Assembly (NCBI GenBank): GCA_026004775.1
Contig: BPJU01000001.1
Span: 434,001 to 498,000 of the forward strand
Length of the DNA: 64,000 nucleotides
Direction of reading: 5' to 3'
Source of the DNA: Pirellulaceae bacterium
Lineage (GTDB): Bacteria > Planctomycetota > Planctomycetia > Pirellulales > Pirellulaceae
How positions within the stretch are numbered: the stretch's first letter is position 1; each line of letters starts with the position of its first letter. A model generated the notes under the pieces. The model was not told where the DNA came from. It searched no databases and saw only the letters and a program-made list of their open reading frames with translations. The position numbers and the translations under genes are program-made. Shown here in pieces: positions 1 to 8,873 of the stretch.

Positions 1-1344
1 GAACTCCCGCTGGCCCTGCCTCCACTCGTCATACCGCTTCTTGTCAAACACCACGTCCTGGTCCTCTGGCTTGATCTGCCGCCATGCACACCAGGTCGCC
101 CCCACCAACCGCACAAGCTCAGCCCACTCCACTTCGTCGATCGGCCCAATCCCAAGAGCATGCTGCCAAGAGAGGCCCTCGCCCATCTCACCGCTGTACC
201 TGCGGCAGTCCACCGGACCCAGCTTGATGGGCGGCACCGGAAATTTTCGTCGTTCATCACGCTCGGCTTCCTGCCTACCAGCCGCGCCACGGGAAGTCTT
301 CCTTTTATTCCGAGAACCTCGCAACTCCGCTCGCGCTTGCCCACCTCCCGAACGAGATGGCACTTGCCCACCTGGCGAAGCAGCCACCGTTTCTTCAGTA
401 GGTGCATTCGACGCCGCCGCTTCGTCAAACGATGTTTCCGAGTTACCCGGCACCTGGCCACCTGCCGCCGGAGCCTCTGTTTGTTCAACAGCCGAAGGTT
501 CAGCGGTTGTCTCGTCGGACAAGTCGGCCTCTTCGGTTAGCTCGCCATCATCGATATCCCCATCCACTACCCGCTGCATGCCCTCTCTGAGCAATCGAAA
601 AGCTCTGCCCAACGAGGCACGCACCTCTTCGCTTAACTGAGGCGTATCGGCCAGCGTTTCCTCGGTGACCTCCACACCGCACACCTGGATCGCATAGACC
701 AGCCGGCACCACCCAGAACCATGGTGCGGCTGCTCCAAGACCGGCACCATCCGCACCGCCACCGGGTGTGCGTCGATCAGCATGTTCATGGTCACCGAAT
801 CCGCCGGGTTCTTCTCCGGAGTGCCAGAAAACCGCTCGGACCAAAAGCACCCCCGCACACCGTCTTCACGGTTAAAGTGAAAAGCCGAAGTCTGTTTGAT
901 AAGCTTCATGAAAAGCGACACGGACGAGAGCCTCTCCCGCATTTCTTTCTGGAACTTTTGGTCTTCCAGCAGCACCGCTGGAGGATTTCTCTTCCACCGG
1001 CATTCAATACCGTTCTCTTTGCAATACTCTCTGACCAGTTTGCGAAGTCCCTTCCAGGCTCGCTGGAGCACTTCCTCGTTCGACCAGCTTTTTACCCAAT
1101 CGGGTCGTAGCTGCAAGCTGATCAGAATCGCCTCGGGCAGTATCGTGCAGGAATAGACTACCAGGCCGAAGACGCTGGCGTAGTGCACCACCTTTTCGAA
1201 CAAGAAGAGTGGCCGGTCGATGCGCTCGTCTACTCGTGATGGGTCTCGCCGGATAAGCCCCTCTTGGCGCACGCAGGTCGAGCCGCACACCAGGCGGATC
1301 AGTTCGCCGTTGGAAAAGACGTCGCAGCGTCGTGGCCGAGCCAT
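1..1344 (-). CDS. REP-associated Y1-transposase-like protein, catalytic residues lost (partial, runs off left edge)
   Basis: At least 448 residues are visible, with no stop before the window edge. The start is ATG at 1344, preceded by a strong AAGGAGG ribosome-binding site at about 1354-1360. The body follows the planctomycete REP-transposase (TnpA_REP/RAYT) pattern: MARPRR start, a VFGLVVYS strand at about residue 58, then LRPDWVKSWSNEEV at 79-92, and FNREDGVRGCFWSERF at 157-172, which matches the family's NREDG..GRFWEGRF block. Where family members carry the metal-binding HxH (SNHxHVV), this protein reads LPEAILI (about residues 69-75). In the later segment, which reads YVxxNPxRA in relatives, the tyrosine and asparagine are replaced (LIDAHPVAV). 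An acidic low-complexity linker follows from about 230 to 360. The C-terminal segment resembles the family tail. It is likely a domesticated or decaying transposase rather than an active one. Confidence 0.7.
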   Translation of the reverse strand, partial: MARPRRCDVFSNGELIRLVCGSTCVRQEGLIRRDPSRVDERIDRPLFLFEKVVHYASVFGLVVYSCTILPEAILISLQLRPDWVKSWSNEEVLQRAWKGLRKLVREYCKENGIECRWKRNPPAVLLEDQKFQKEMRERLSSVSLFMKLIKQTSAFHFNREDGVRGCFWSERFSGTPEKNPADSVTMNMLIDAHPVAVRMVPVLEQPHHGSGWCRLVYAIQVCGVEVTEETLADTPQLSEEVRASLGRAFRLLREGMQRVVDGDIDDGELTEEADLSDETTAEPSAVEQTEAPAAGGQVPGNSETSFDEAAASNAPTEETVAASPGGQVPSRSGGGQARAELRGSRNKRKTSRGAAGRQEAERDERRKFPVPPIKLGPVDCRRYSGEMGEGLSWQHALGIGPIDEVEWAELVRLVGATWCAWRQIKPEDQDVVFDKKRYDEWRQGQREF

Positions 1345-1480
1345 CCGTGGTTCCTCCTTGAATGGCGCGAGATTCCTTGTGCCTTTGTCTGCGGCTACTC
1401 GATGCGTGCCCGCAATCGAGCGCCGCCATTCTGAGCAGCCTAGCAAATATTCAGAAAAATACAAACTATGTGGCCTTATT

Positions 1481-1506
1481 TGGTGTGCCATACGGGTGGC
1501 ACACCA
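1481..1506. repeat. REP-like perfect inverted repeat upstream of the transposase-like gene
   Basis: Two 10-bp arms (1481-1490 and 1497-1506; TGGTGTGCCA and its exact complement) flank a 6-nt loop. The element lies 137 bp upstream of the REP-transposase-like gene, in a stretch that codes for nothing. REP-transposase genes are commonly flanked by short palindromes that their products recognise, so this is a candidate REP unit. No second copy is visible in this window. Confidence 0.5.
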
Positions 1507-1734
1507 TGGCCAATTTTCTAAAAAATCCGAGGGACTACCCAGCTAACTGACCCACAGCGAGCCGCCTTGAGTTGGGCCCTTTTTATGAAACGGCAGGAAA
1601 AGATGGGTTTTCCAACTGTACAACGTAGACTATTATTCTCGTAGCGCCGTTATGTACCTGCTTGGGGGTGAGGGAATGTCGAGCTACTGAGTCAGTGGCG
1701 GCTTGCGGCTTTTTTCGGACGGCTGGAGGTCCCC

Positions 1735-1764
1735 TTGACGATGCAGCTCGTTAGCCGCTATACA
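1735..1764 (+). promoter_or_regulatory. Sigma-70-type promoter of tRNA-Glu
   Basis: A -35 box TTGACG (1735-1740) and a -10 box TATACA (1759-1764) are separated by 18 bp. Transcription would begin near 1771, about 26 nt before the mature tRNA 5' end. The position directly upstream of a tRNA supports the call. Confidence 0.55.
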
Positions 1765-1796
1765 GCCGGGCAGTGTGCCGCGGAGCAAGTGCACGA

Positions 1797-1869
1797 GGCC
1801 CCGTCGTCTAGAGGCCTAGGACACCGGCCTTTCACGCCGGAAACACGGGTTCGATTCCCGTCGGGGTCA
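1797..1869 (+). tRNA. tRNA-Glu (anticodon UUC)
   Basis: A complete cloverleaf of 73 nt can be drawn. The acceptor stem is 1797-1803 paired with 1862-1868 (one G-U pair), with discriminator A at 1869. The anticodon stem is 1824-1828 with 1836-1840, and the loop at 1829-1835 places TTC at 1831-1833. The T arm is ACGGG-TTCGATT-CCCGT. No CCA is encoded. Sequence and anticodon match bacterial glutamate tRNAs. Confidence 0.97.
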
Positions 1870-2374
1870 CTTCTGTGTCACGCAACCGGTACTTCTGCGC
1901 GAACTCCCCTACATCGCCGAAACCCACATCGGCTTGCAATAAGTGTGCAACTCTGAAATTGGACGTATCGTTGCTCTATCGCTGCATTACTGCCGGTAAT
2001 GAGCTTTTGGCACAGCTCTGGCGGTCGATGGCTGTTCTTTTACCAGGCAGGGAACGGGTTGATCGCCTTTTGATTGAGGCAGGGTGGGGCAAGGCAAGGT
2101 GAGGCCACCGAAGCCGGGCGAGAAAAAAATTCCGTAAGGCGCTGGAATTCTTTTATAAAATGGGGCTTGCCGGAGATTCCACGGCGGTTCGGTGGGTTGG
2201 CGTAGTTCACCAGGGTCGAAGTGGCTTGCGGGAAAGCGATAGGTGCTTTCGGGGCGCGAAGTGTGCGTCGGGGAAATGCTTGACGCCCATTCGAATCGGT
2301 TGCCCACCAAGTGCTGGGCCGGACAGCCGAGGAAAACAACGCCTAGCGACGCACGGCATGACGAACGGGCACAT
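1870..2374. other. Intergenic region with no convincing gene
   Basis: About 500 bp lie between tRNA-Glu and the 3' end of the propeller gene. Short open frames here have no recognisable protein features. The only structure seen is an imperfect 11-bp hairpin (2123-2133 with 2144-2154), listed separately. Confidence 0.6.
2123..2154. terminator. Possible bidirectional terminator hairpin
   Basis: The arms A7TTCC (2123-2133) and GGAATTCTTTT (2144-2154) pair with one mismatch around a 10-nt loop. An A tract lies on one side and a T tract on the other, so the stem could work on either strand. It lies about 220 bp beyond the stop codon of the leftward propeller gene. The stem is AT-rich and therefore weak. 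Confidence 0.3.
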
Positions 2375-5300
2375 TTACCGAAATACGAGAACTCCAAACC
2401 CTTCAGGGATCGGTTGGGTGTCGGCCGGCGTGGACCAGGCCTGGAATCCTGTCTTCGGGGCGATTCGTTGGAACTGAACGGCCCAAGCGGCGTTCGGCTT
2501 GGGAGGTTCAGCTACCAGCTCCTGCCAGCCGATGGCCAACTCGAGCGTCCACCACGTCCCGTCGTCGCGACTTGCGATGTACCACTCGGGATCCCAGCTT
2601 GGACTGTTCCAGCATTGGTCTGCCGCCCAACCTCGACAGTCGACCTCCAACAGGTAATATGTCGTATAGTCGCGGTCTATGTCGATTAGAATCTGGATGC
2701 GGTCACGGTCCTTAAGGTCGGCGTCGCGTGTACGAACGGTTCGGGGACTTCCGTAGGCATCACGGGCTGTGCGGTGTACGCGTGCGGCCACGTACAGGAA
2801 CTGGTCGTCACTGGCCAACTGCACGGAGGCGGGCCAATTGGCGTCGTCATAAAGGGGGCTGTGCAGTTCGATCGATGCCGCCTGTTGCCATACGTCGTCC
2901 GACAAATCTCCATCCAGGTAAGGTGGCGTAGCAGCCCGGATGCAGACCGCAACGGGTTTGGGAGGCAACCCTTGACCGTGGCGCAACCACTGTTCGGCTT
3001 GTCCCGTCGCGCGCCATGATGCAGAAAGGCCATTGACGGCCAGCCAGTCGATATAGCTCTGAGCTTCTCGGCCTTGACCGACGGCTCGCTGGGCTACTGA
3101 CCAGGGCAAGCGGAGAGTCGGGTCATGGTACATAACCGGGTCGATGTCGGTGATGCGGGCCGTGAAGTCCAACGCTTGCCGAGCACGCGCCGTGGCCGAG
3201 TAGTCGGACGGCAGATGCGTACCGATCGACAGGGCCGTCCGCACCGGCCGTTCCTGGCTCACGGTGCCGGTCCTGGTACTCGAGCTTTCACGTATAACGA
3301 CGGCACCCCGCATACGTTGCAACTGCCACGTCACTTCCCCGCTGCTGTAATAGGCTACCAGCCAAGCAGCCGCTTGCCGCCCAAGTTCGTCGTCCGGAAA
3401 TTGCTCGAGCAGCTTTTGATACGTTTCAGCTGCGGCCTCCCAGTGGCCCAACCTCTGCTGCCGCTTGGCCAATTCAGCCAGAACCACACTTTGGGAAGAG
3501 GCAGGCAGCGGGGAGGCCAGAGTCGCCAATTGTGCGTTGCCGCTTCCGTCGGCCAATCCCGTATCCAACCGTCGGACCAATTCGATTGCCCGGCGACTCT
3601 GCTGCACGGTTTGACTAAGATGCCTCAAGTCCGTTTGGCAGGGCGCCACCGCTTCACGACGCACCCGCTCACCGGCCACTCGTGTGGTACCGAATAGTTC
3701 TGCGGGGGAATGACCCGGATTCTGGTCGACTATCGTTGTGCCGGCCCATGCCTGTGGCGGATCATCACAATCACCAATCAGGCCGCGGACTGGGCGGACA
3801 AAATCGTCCACTGCGGCTCCCAATTGTGCCGAAAGCTGGGTTACCGCCACGCGATACTCGCCCCCCGATACGCTGTCGCTGACGGGACCAACAGCAACGA
3901 TTCTTTGCACTTGCCATGGCCGCAGCCCGACAGCGGCCAGCTCCGGATACCCCGTCGCATCGGCGGCCTGTTCAACGGCCCGCAACACCAGCCGGTGGAT
4001 GAATGGGACTCGTTGGCCGCTGCCGAGTGGCACTTGAGGTACAATGACAACGTCGGGGCGAGCCATGCGAAGCTGTCTCACCAAATAGCGCAGCAACGGC
4101 TCGGAGGCGTTCCCGTCGTGGACTCGATTCCACAACTCCACAAGCTGCTCCTCGGACAGTTCGATTCCCCGCGGGGGGACCGGAAAATGCGGCACGATGT
4201 CCGTGGAAGTGACGCCTGCACGTATGAGAGCATCTTGGAGGCGTTGCTGCTGGATCCACAGCCCGCTACGGTCCAGGTCTTGCCAGCGGTTGTGGATGTG
4301 CAGCCAGCCGATCAAGTAGCCTTGGTCGGCGCCATACCAGGCCAACCACTCCCAGGGAGTTGATTCTGGCAAGCTCCACACACCCAGGCCGGCCAAGCGA
4401 TCTCCACCGGAGCGCATCGTCCACCACGTACGCCCGCCGTCTCGGGTACCCAATATGGTCCCTAGCTCGCCCACAGCCCACCCTCGCCGTTCATCAATGA
4501 AAAACAAACAGCGGATGGGGAGTGTTTGACCGGTCAAGGAAACGTTCCAGCTTTTGCCCCCGTCTTCGCTCCCAAGGATGATGCTTCCCGGACTCCCTGC
4601 AATCCAGCAGCGGTTGCCGATGGTTACCACGCAGTAGAAGTCACACGCGGTACTGACTCCATCCGGTAGCCCCAAGCCGATATGTTGCCAGGAGACTCCG
4701 CCGTCGCTGGTTTTCATGACCAATCCACCGTCTCCCACCAACCATCCCTGTTGGCCGCGCAATGCGATGGCTCTTACACTTCGCATCCCAACGGAGGCCG
4801 TTCGCGCCGGGCTCGCCCTGCCCGAAACAATCGACAGCAAGCGCCCATCCTCAGTCGCCACGGCACCGGTGAGACGACCGGCAAAATCGCCGCACGTCAC
4901 TTGCCCCAAGGGGCCGGCGGGCACCGCGTTCCAGCTTCGCCCGCCATCGGTGGAACGGAGTAATCCCGACGGATACAGTGGTGAAGCGGCAGTAAGAGCG
5001 TAAAGCTCGTCTGCACCCGGTAGGGACACTTTGAAAAGAAGCGGCAACGTTGGCGCTGGAACCACGTTCCAGGTTTCGCCGCCATCCGTGGAGCGCAAGA
5101 CAACGCCGCGAGTTTGACCGGTATGCGGCTCGCACCAGCCCCCTACGATGCACCCGACCCGCCCGTCGGGACTGAAAGCGACATCGTCCAATCGGCAGGT
5201 CACTCCGGACGGTTGTATGTGCCAACTTCGACCGCCATCCACCGTACGCCAAATTACCCCTCGGTCACCTACCGCCCATCCGCGATCGGAATCCACGAAC

Positions 5301-5551
5301 CAGACGCCTCGGAGAGTGGCATCATCTTGAGCATTTGCGGGAAGACGGGGCGGCGGTGCCGAAACAAGGACCTGGGGAACGAGAATCGCTAGCATCCAGC
5401 TTCCGAGGACAGCTCGGCTGACGAAACCAACCCAATGAGAATGCTTCGAGTCATAAAAACGGCCCGTGCCTCCATGCCCTCGGAAGTCACCAGCCAAACG
5501 CATCCGCATCGTGACGGCGAGTCGAACTACGATTGCTACGACTCCGTTCAT
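2375..5551 (-). CDS. Secreted multidomain protein: Ycf48-like propeller, degenerate LmbE-like domain, CBM9-like domain
   Basis: 1058 residues starting at ATG 5551, chosen because GGGAGG lies 9 nt upstream; a longer TTG start at 5605 is possible. A hydrophobic stretch at about residues 40-65 looks like a signal peptide with a long n-region. Residues of about 77-380 carry repeated BNR/Ycf48-type units (GWAVGDRG, TVDGGRSW, TSDGGVSW, TRDGGRTW), giving a beta-propeller. The middle (about 390-620) resembles LmbE/PIG-L deacetylases (RPDVVIVP, AVEQAADATGYPEL, LRPWQVQRIV), but the metal-binding HPDD position reads LPES. A helical stretch with a TPR-like unit follows near 690-740. The C-terminus (about 875-1058) matches a CBM9-like sugar-binding domain (PYLDGDLSDDVWQQA, DRIQILIDIDRDY). 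It is probably an exported binding or scaffold protein. The substrate is unknown. Confidence 0.75.
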   Translation of the reverse strand: MNGVVAIVVRLAVTMRMRLAGDFRGHGGTGRFYDSKHSHWVGFVSRAVLGSWMLAILVPQVLVSAPPPRLPANAQDDATLRGVWFVDSDRGWAVGDRGVIWRTVDGGRSWHIQPSGVTCRLDDVAFSPDGRVGCIVGGWCEPHTGQTRGVVLRSTDGGETWNVVPAPTLPLLFKVSLPGADELYALTAASPLYPSGLLRSTDGGRSWNAVPAGPLGQVTCGDFAGRLTGAVATEDGRLLSIVSGRASPARTASVGMRSVRAIALRGQQGWLVGDGGLVMKTSDGGVSWQHIGLGLPDGVSTACDFYCVVTIGNRCWIAGSPGSIILGSEDGGKSWNVSLTGQTLPIRCLFFIDERRGWAVGELGTILGTRDGGRTWWTMRSGGDRLAGLGVWSLPESTPWEWLAWYGADQGYLIGWLHIHNRWQDLDRSGLWIQQQRLQDALIRAGVTSTDIVPHFPVPPRGIELSEEQLVELWNRVHDGNASEPLLRYLVRQLRMARPDVVIVPQVPLGSGQRVPFIHRLVLRAVEQAADATGYPELAAVGLRPWQVQRIVAVGPVSDSVSGGEYRVAVTQLSAQLGAAVDDFVRPVRGLIGDCDDPPQAWAGTTIVDQNPGHSPAELFGTTRVAGERVRREAVAPCQTDLRHLSQTVQQSRRAIELVRRLDTGLADGSGNAQLATLASPLPASSQSVVLAELAKRQQRLGHWEAAAETYQKLLEQFPDDELGRQAAAWLVAYYSSGEVTWQLQRMRGAVVIRESSSTRTGTVSQERPVRTALSIGTHLPSDYSATARARQALDFTARITDIDPVMYHDPTLRLPWSVAQRAVGQGREAQSYIDWLAVNGLSASWRATGQAEQWLRHGQGLPPKPVAVCIRAATPPYLDGDLSDDVWQQAASIELHSPLYDDANWPASVQLASDDQFLYVAARVHRTARDAYGSPRTVRTRDADLKDRDRIQILIDIDRDYTTYYLLEVDCRGWAADQCWNSPSWDPEWYIASRDDGTWWTLELAIGWQELVAEPPKPNAAWAVQFQRIAPKTGFQAWSTPADTQPIPEGFGVLVFR

Positions 5552-5754
5552 CTTCCGGTTCCTCCCGAAACGCCACTCCGTTGCGTGCGACGCTATTGTA
5601 ATCAAAAAAGGGCATTATGAGCTAGTTCAGAGTGCCGGAGCGGAAACGGCGCCGCACACAGCCGAGGTGGATCGGTAACCCACCGAGGGTGGAGGGCGAA
5701 TGATTCCGGTTTCGGTACCTCGCCTACCGCTTGCCACGAGAAAGAGTTCGGGCC

Positions 5755-6321
5755 ATGCATACAGACGACTCGCTCCCGGTAACTGAGCTGCCGACGATCT
5801 GGACTATGGGACACTCGAATCGCACGATCGACGAGTTCTTTGCTATTTTGGAGTATTTCTCGATCCGCCAACTGGTCGACATCCGTCGGTTCCCGTTTTC
5901 CCGCCGCCACCCGCACTTCAACGGCGACTCGGTAGCTCGTGCCGCGCAGCAGCGGGGTATTGAATACACGCATCTAGAGGCCCTGGGCGGACGCCGTCAC
6001 CAGCGGCTGGCCGACTCGCCCAACGGCGCCTGGAAAGTCGAAGGCTTCAATGCTTATGCCGACTACATGCTCACGCCGGAGTTTGGCGAGGCCCTTGCGC
6101 GGTTGGAAGGTTTGGCGCGTGGGAAACGAACGGCATTCTTCTGTGCGGAAGCCCTGCCGTGGCGCTGTCACCGCCGCCTGGTGGCCGACGCACTTTTGGT
6201 CCGCAACTGGCGTGTCCTGCATATTCTGGCCCAAGGTTCGACCTGCGAGCACTCCCTTCCAACATGGGCACACTGGGACGGACGTCGGTTGACTTATCCG
6301 CCCGAGAAAAGCCTTTTTTAG
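5755..6321 (+). CDS. DUF488 family protein
   Basis: 188 residues. ATG 5755 is preferred over an upstream in-frame TTG at 5731. The protein begins with the DUF488 hallmark TMGHSNRTIDEF, followed by LVDIRRFPFSRRHPHFN, YTHLEALGGRR and FFCAEALPWRCHR (a cysteine and RCHR near the C-terminus). The family is widespread and mostly uncharacterised; the conserved Cys/Arg/His residues suggest nucleotide or metal chemistry, but no reaction is established. It is divergent from the propeller gene and stands alone. Confidence 0.85.
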   Translation: MHTDDSLPVTELPTIWTMGHSNRTIDEFFAILEYFSIRQLVDIRRFPFSRRHPHFNGDSVARAAQQRGIEYTHLEALGGRRHQRLADSPNGAWKVEGFNAYADYMLTPEFGEALARLEGLARGKRTAFFCAEALPWRCHRRLVADALLVRNWRVLHILAQGSTCEHSLPTWAHWDGRRLTYPPEKSLF

Positions 6322-6600
6322 TCGAAGAAGTTGGCCTCGATAGCTGCCACCAAGCAACCCAACACGCTCAGGCCCGGGCCAAGCAGCGGCGGCAACGCGC
6401 CGACCCATCTTACCCTGTCTTGATAGTAGCCATTATCTTCCAGTCACCACCTGAAATCTGTTGCAACGGGAATACGGATGAAATCGAAGTAGATGAACTA
6501 TTGAGCTGCCGCCTTGGGAGTGCGACAATCGGGATGGGGTACTTTCAGCGGATCGTTTTGGTACGGGTGCCTGCTGGCAAGCCGCGGTGAGGAGGAGGCG

Positions 6601-8043
6601 ATGGGGGGCGTGGGCAGTCTGTCGGCGAAGATGTCGAGCAAGATCGCGGGGTGGTCGCGACGCGAAGCGTTGTATGGTATGGGGCTGGGCCTGGGGGCGG
6701 TCGCATTTACAGCGTTGTTGCGGGGTGAAGAACAGGCATGGCAGCGTTCGCACCCGCTGGCTGCCAAGCCCCCGCATTTTCCCGCCAAGGCGACTCGTTG
6801 CATTTTCCTGATGATGGAAGGGGGGCCGTCGCATCTGGATACTTTTGACCCGAAGCCGAAACTGGACCAGTTGCACATGCAGGAGTTCGTCCGGTCCGGC
6901 GATGAGAACTCAGCCATGTCCAGCGGCAAGCGCTACTATGTGCGCAGTCCGTTCCGCTTCCGGAAGGTGGGACAATCCGGCGCGGACATGGCGGAGAACT
7001 GGCAGCATTTGGCTCGAGTCGCCGACGAGTTATGCTTTTTCCGCGGCTGCCAGGTCGACAGTGTCAATCATCCAACGGCAATGTACCAGATGAATTGCGG
7101 CAACCGATTCGGGGGAGATCCAGCCATTGGGGCTTGGGTGACCTATGGGCTGGGGACACTGAACCAGAACTTGCCCGGGTTCGTGGTGTTGCCGGATGTA
7201 TCGTATCCGCAGGGTGGGGCAGCCAACTGGGGAAACGGTTTCTTGCCGGCTTATTATCAGGCTACGGCCCTGCGCCCGAAAGGTACTCCCATCCTGGACT
7301 TGGCACCGCCGGCGGGCGTATCGCGGCGGCAGCAACAGATGGAGCTGGAGTTGCTTCAGAAGTTCAACGATCGCTTCCTGCAAGATTATCCGAACCAGGA
7401 CGAACTGCGGGCGCGGATGGAAACCTATGAATTGGCGTTCCGCATGCAGATGGAAGTGCCGAAGGTGTTGGACTTTTCGGGCGAGTCGCAGCGGACGTTG
7501 GACGAGTATGGAATTGGGCGAGAGCCTACCGACGCCTTCGGGAGAAAATGTTTGTTGGCGCGGCGGTTGATCGAGCAGGGTGTACGGTTCGTGCAGTTGT
7601 ATCATGGCACCTGGGACAGCCACGATTACATTGCCCGGGCGCATGCCCGGTTGATCTGGGAGGTGGACCAACCGATTGCAGCATTGATTTGCGACTTGAA
7701 GCGCCGGGGCTTATTGGAAACGACTCTGGTGGTGTGGTGCGGCGAGTTTGGCCGAACGCCGGACAACGGAATACGGGGAGGGATTGCATACGGTCGCGAT
7801 CACAACCCGAAAGCGATGACGATTTGGCTGGCCGGTGGTGGGGTGAATGCCGGCCATACTGTGGGTGCGACGGACGAACTGGGGATGACGGCGATCGAAG
7901 AGGTACACCACGTGCGCGACTTCCATGTCACGCTTTTGCATCTGCTGGGTCTGGACGACAACCGGCTGACTTACTACCACGCCGGACGCTTTAAACAGTT
8001 GAGCCAATTCGGCGGCCAGGTTATCAGCAAACTCATCGCCTAA
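6601..8043 (+). CDS. DUF1501 family (sulfatase-like fold) protein with Tat signal
   Basis: 480 residues. ATG 6601 is chosen because GGAGGAGG lies just upstream; the open frame continues further upstream without a good start. The N-terminus SRREALYGMGLGLGAVAF is a twin-arginine-type signal. FLMMEGGPSHLDTFDPKP, ARRLIEQGVRFVQLYHGTWDSH, VVWCGEFGRTP and GRDHNPKAMTIWLAGGGV are diagnostic of DUF1501, a large planctomycete family with the alkaline phosphatase/sulfatase fold. In planctomycetes DUF1501 genes often sit next to DUF1553/DUF1549 cytochrome genes; no such partner is next to this one. Function is unknown, and the location is probably periplasmic. Confidence 0.92.
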   Translation: MGGVGSLSAKMSSKIAGWSRREALYGMGLGLGAVAFTALLRGEEQAWQRSHPLAAKPPHFPAKATRCIFLMMEGGPSHLDTFDPKPKLDQLHMQEFVRSGDENSAMSSGKRYYVRSPFRFRKVGQSGADMAENWQHLARVADELCFFRGCQVDSVNHPTAMYQMNCGNRFGGDPAIGAWVTYGLGTLNQNLPGFVVLPDVSYPQGGAANWGNGFLPAYYQATALRPKGTPILDLAPPAGVSRRQQQMELELLQKFNDRFLQDYPNQDELRARMETYELAFRMQMEVPKVLDFSGESQRTLDEYGIGREPTDAFGRKCLLARRLIEQGVRFVQLYHGTWDSHDYIARAHARLIWEVDQPIAALICDLKRRGLLETTLVVWCGEFGRTPDNGIRGGIAYGRDHNPKAMTIWLAGGGVNAGHTVGATDELGMTAIEEVHHVRDFHVTLLHLLGLDDNRLTYYHAGRFKQLSQFGGQVISKLIA

Positions 8044-8873
8044 CGGTCGGCAGGCGACATGTTCGGATAATTACCAGGCCGGCCGCGAAGCTGGGCTCCG
8101 CAAGCTGTGGTGGACTCGGCGCCTGGATAGCCGGCTGGAGCGTATAATTGGATATGGAGGCGCTCCCACTTCGGGACGAGAAGTCCGGCTGGGATGACCG
8201 CCTGTGCTCGCTTGGCGATCCGCATCTTGTGAGAATGGCCGTTTCGGTTGTGCCGGTCGGTGGGATGGCGCTGGATTTATCGGCTGGGAAACTCCGGCAA
8301 CGAGAACTTGTCAGACCTGTTATGCAAACGGGTTAAAGAACGCCGACCACTCTTTTCGAAATTAACTTGCGGATGGTTACAGTTCGGCGACCACTTCGCC
8401 CCAGCTATCCGGCGGATGGCGGGTGGAGCGGGCGAGCCGCAACGGGCCATGGTGCAGGGGGGCACCTGCCGGAGTGCCGTCGGCGCTCCCTATGAGGATT
8501 CGTACCGGCCGCCAGAAAAGAGGTCGGTCGAATCGCCTGCCGGTGTTTCTCTGTCGCGACGTCGCGGTCGGACCGGTAGCGGCAGACGCGTAGTTCCGGT
8601 TGTACCGGATGCTACGGGTTTTGCCCAACTCCCGGTGCCCGGTGTGCCGAAGTAACTGCTGAGGTGCAGAACAGAGGGAGCGGAGATTCTGCCAAAGAAG
8701 CGAAACCACTGTTCGCCCCGACCCAGTTGTCCGTACCAAGCCGGTCCCCACAGCCGGTCGCGTTGGCCGCCCGGTCAACGGTTGCGGACAAGGGGCTAGC
8801 CATGCCTGAGGCCGCTGGACAGGAGGCGGCTGGGCACCGAGAAGTCACACGATTGACCAATGGAGAGCCTGCG
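8044..8873. other. 830-bp gene-free region
   Basis: No open frame here has recognisable protein features. A 135-codon frame (8248-8655) is rich in Arg/Gly and looks like readthrough of GC-rich DNA. A perfect TATAAT lies at 8143-8148, without a clear -35 box. The region could hold the promoter and long leader of the downstream HTH-receiver gene, or an unrecognised RNA. Confidence 0.5.

Noticed and set aside
1735-1956. A 73-codon open frame over the tRNA
   Set aside because: It overlaps tRNA-Glu and its promoter completely.
8175-8200. A short string (GAGAAGTCCGGC) resembling part of RNase P RNA
   Set aside because: The other conserved RNase P regions are absent nearby, so it is a chance match.
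8248-8655. A 135-codon open frame in the gene-free region
   Set aside because: There is no ribosome-binding site of note, the composition is Arg/Gly-rich, and no domain or signal is visible.
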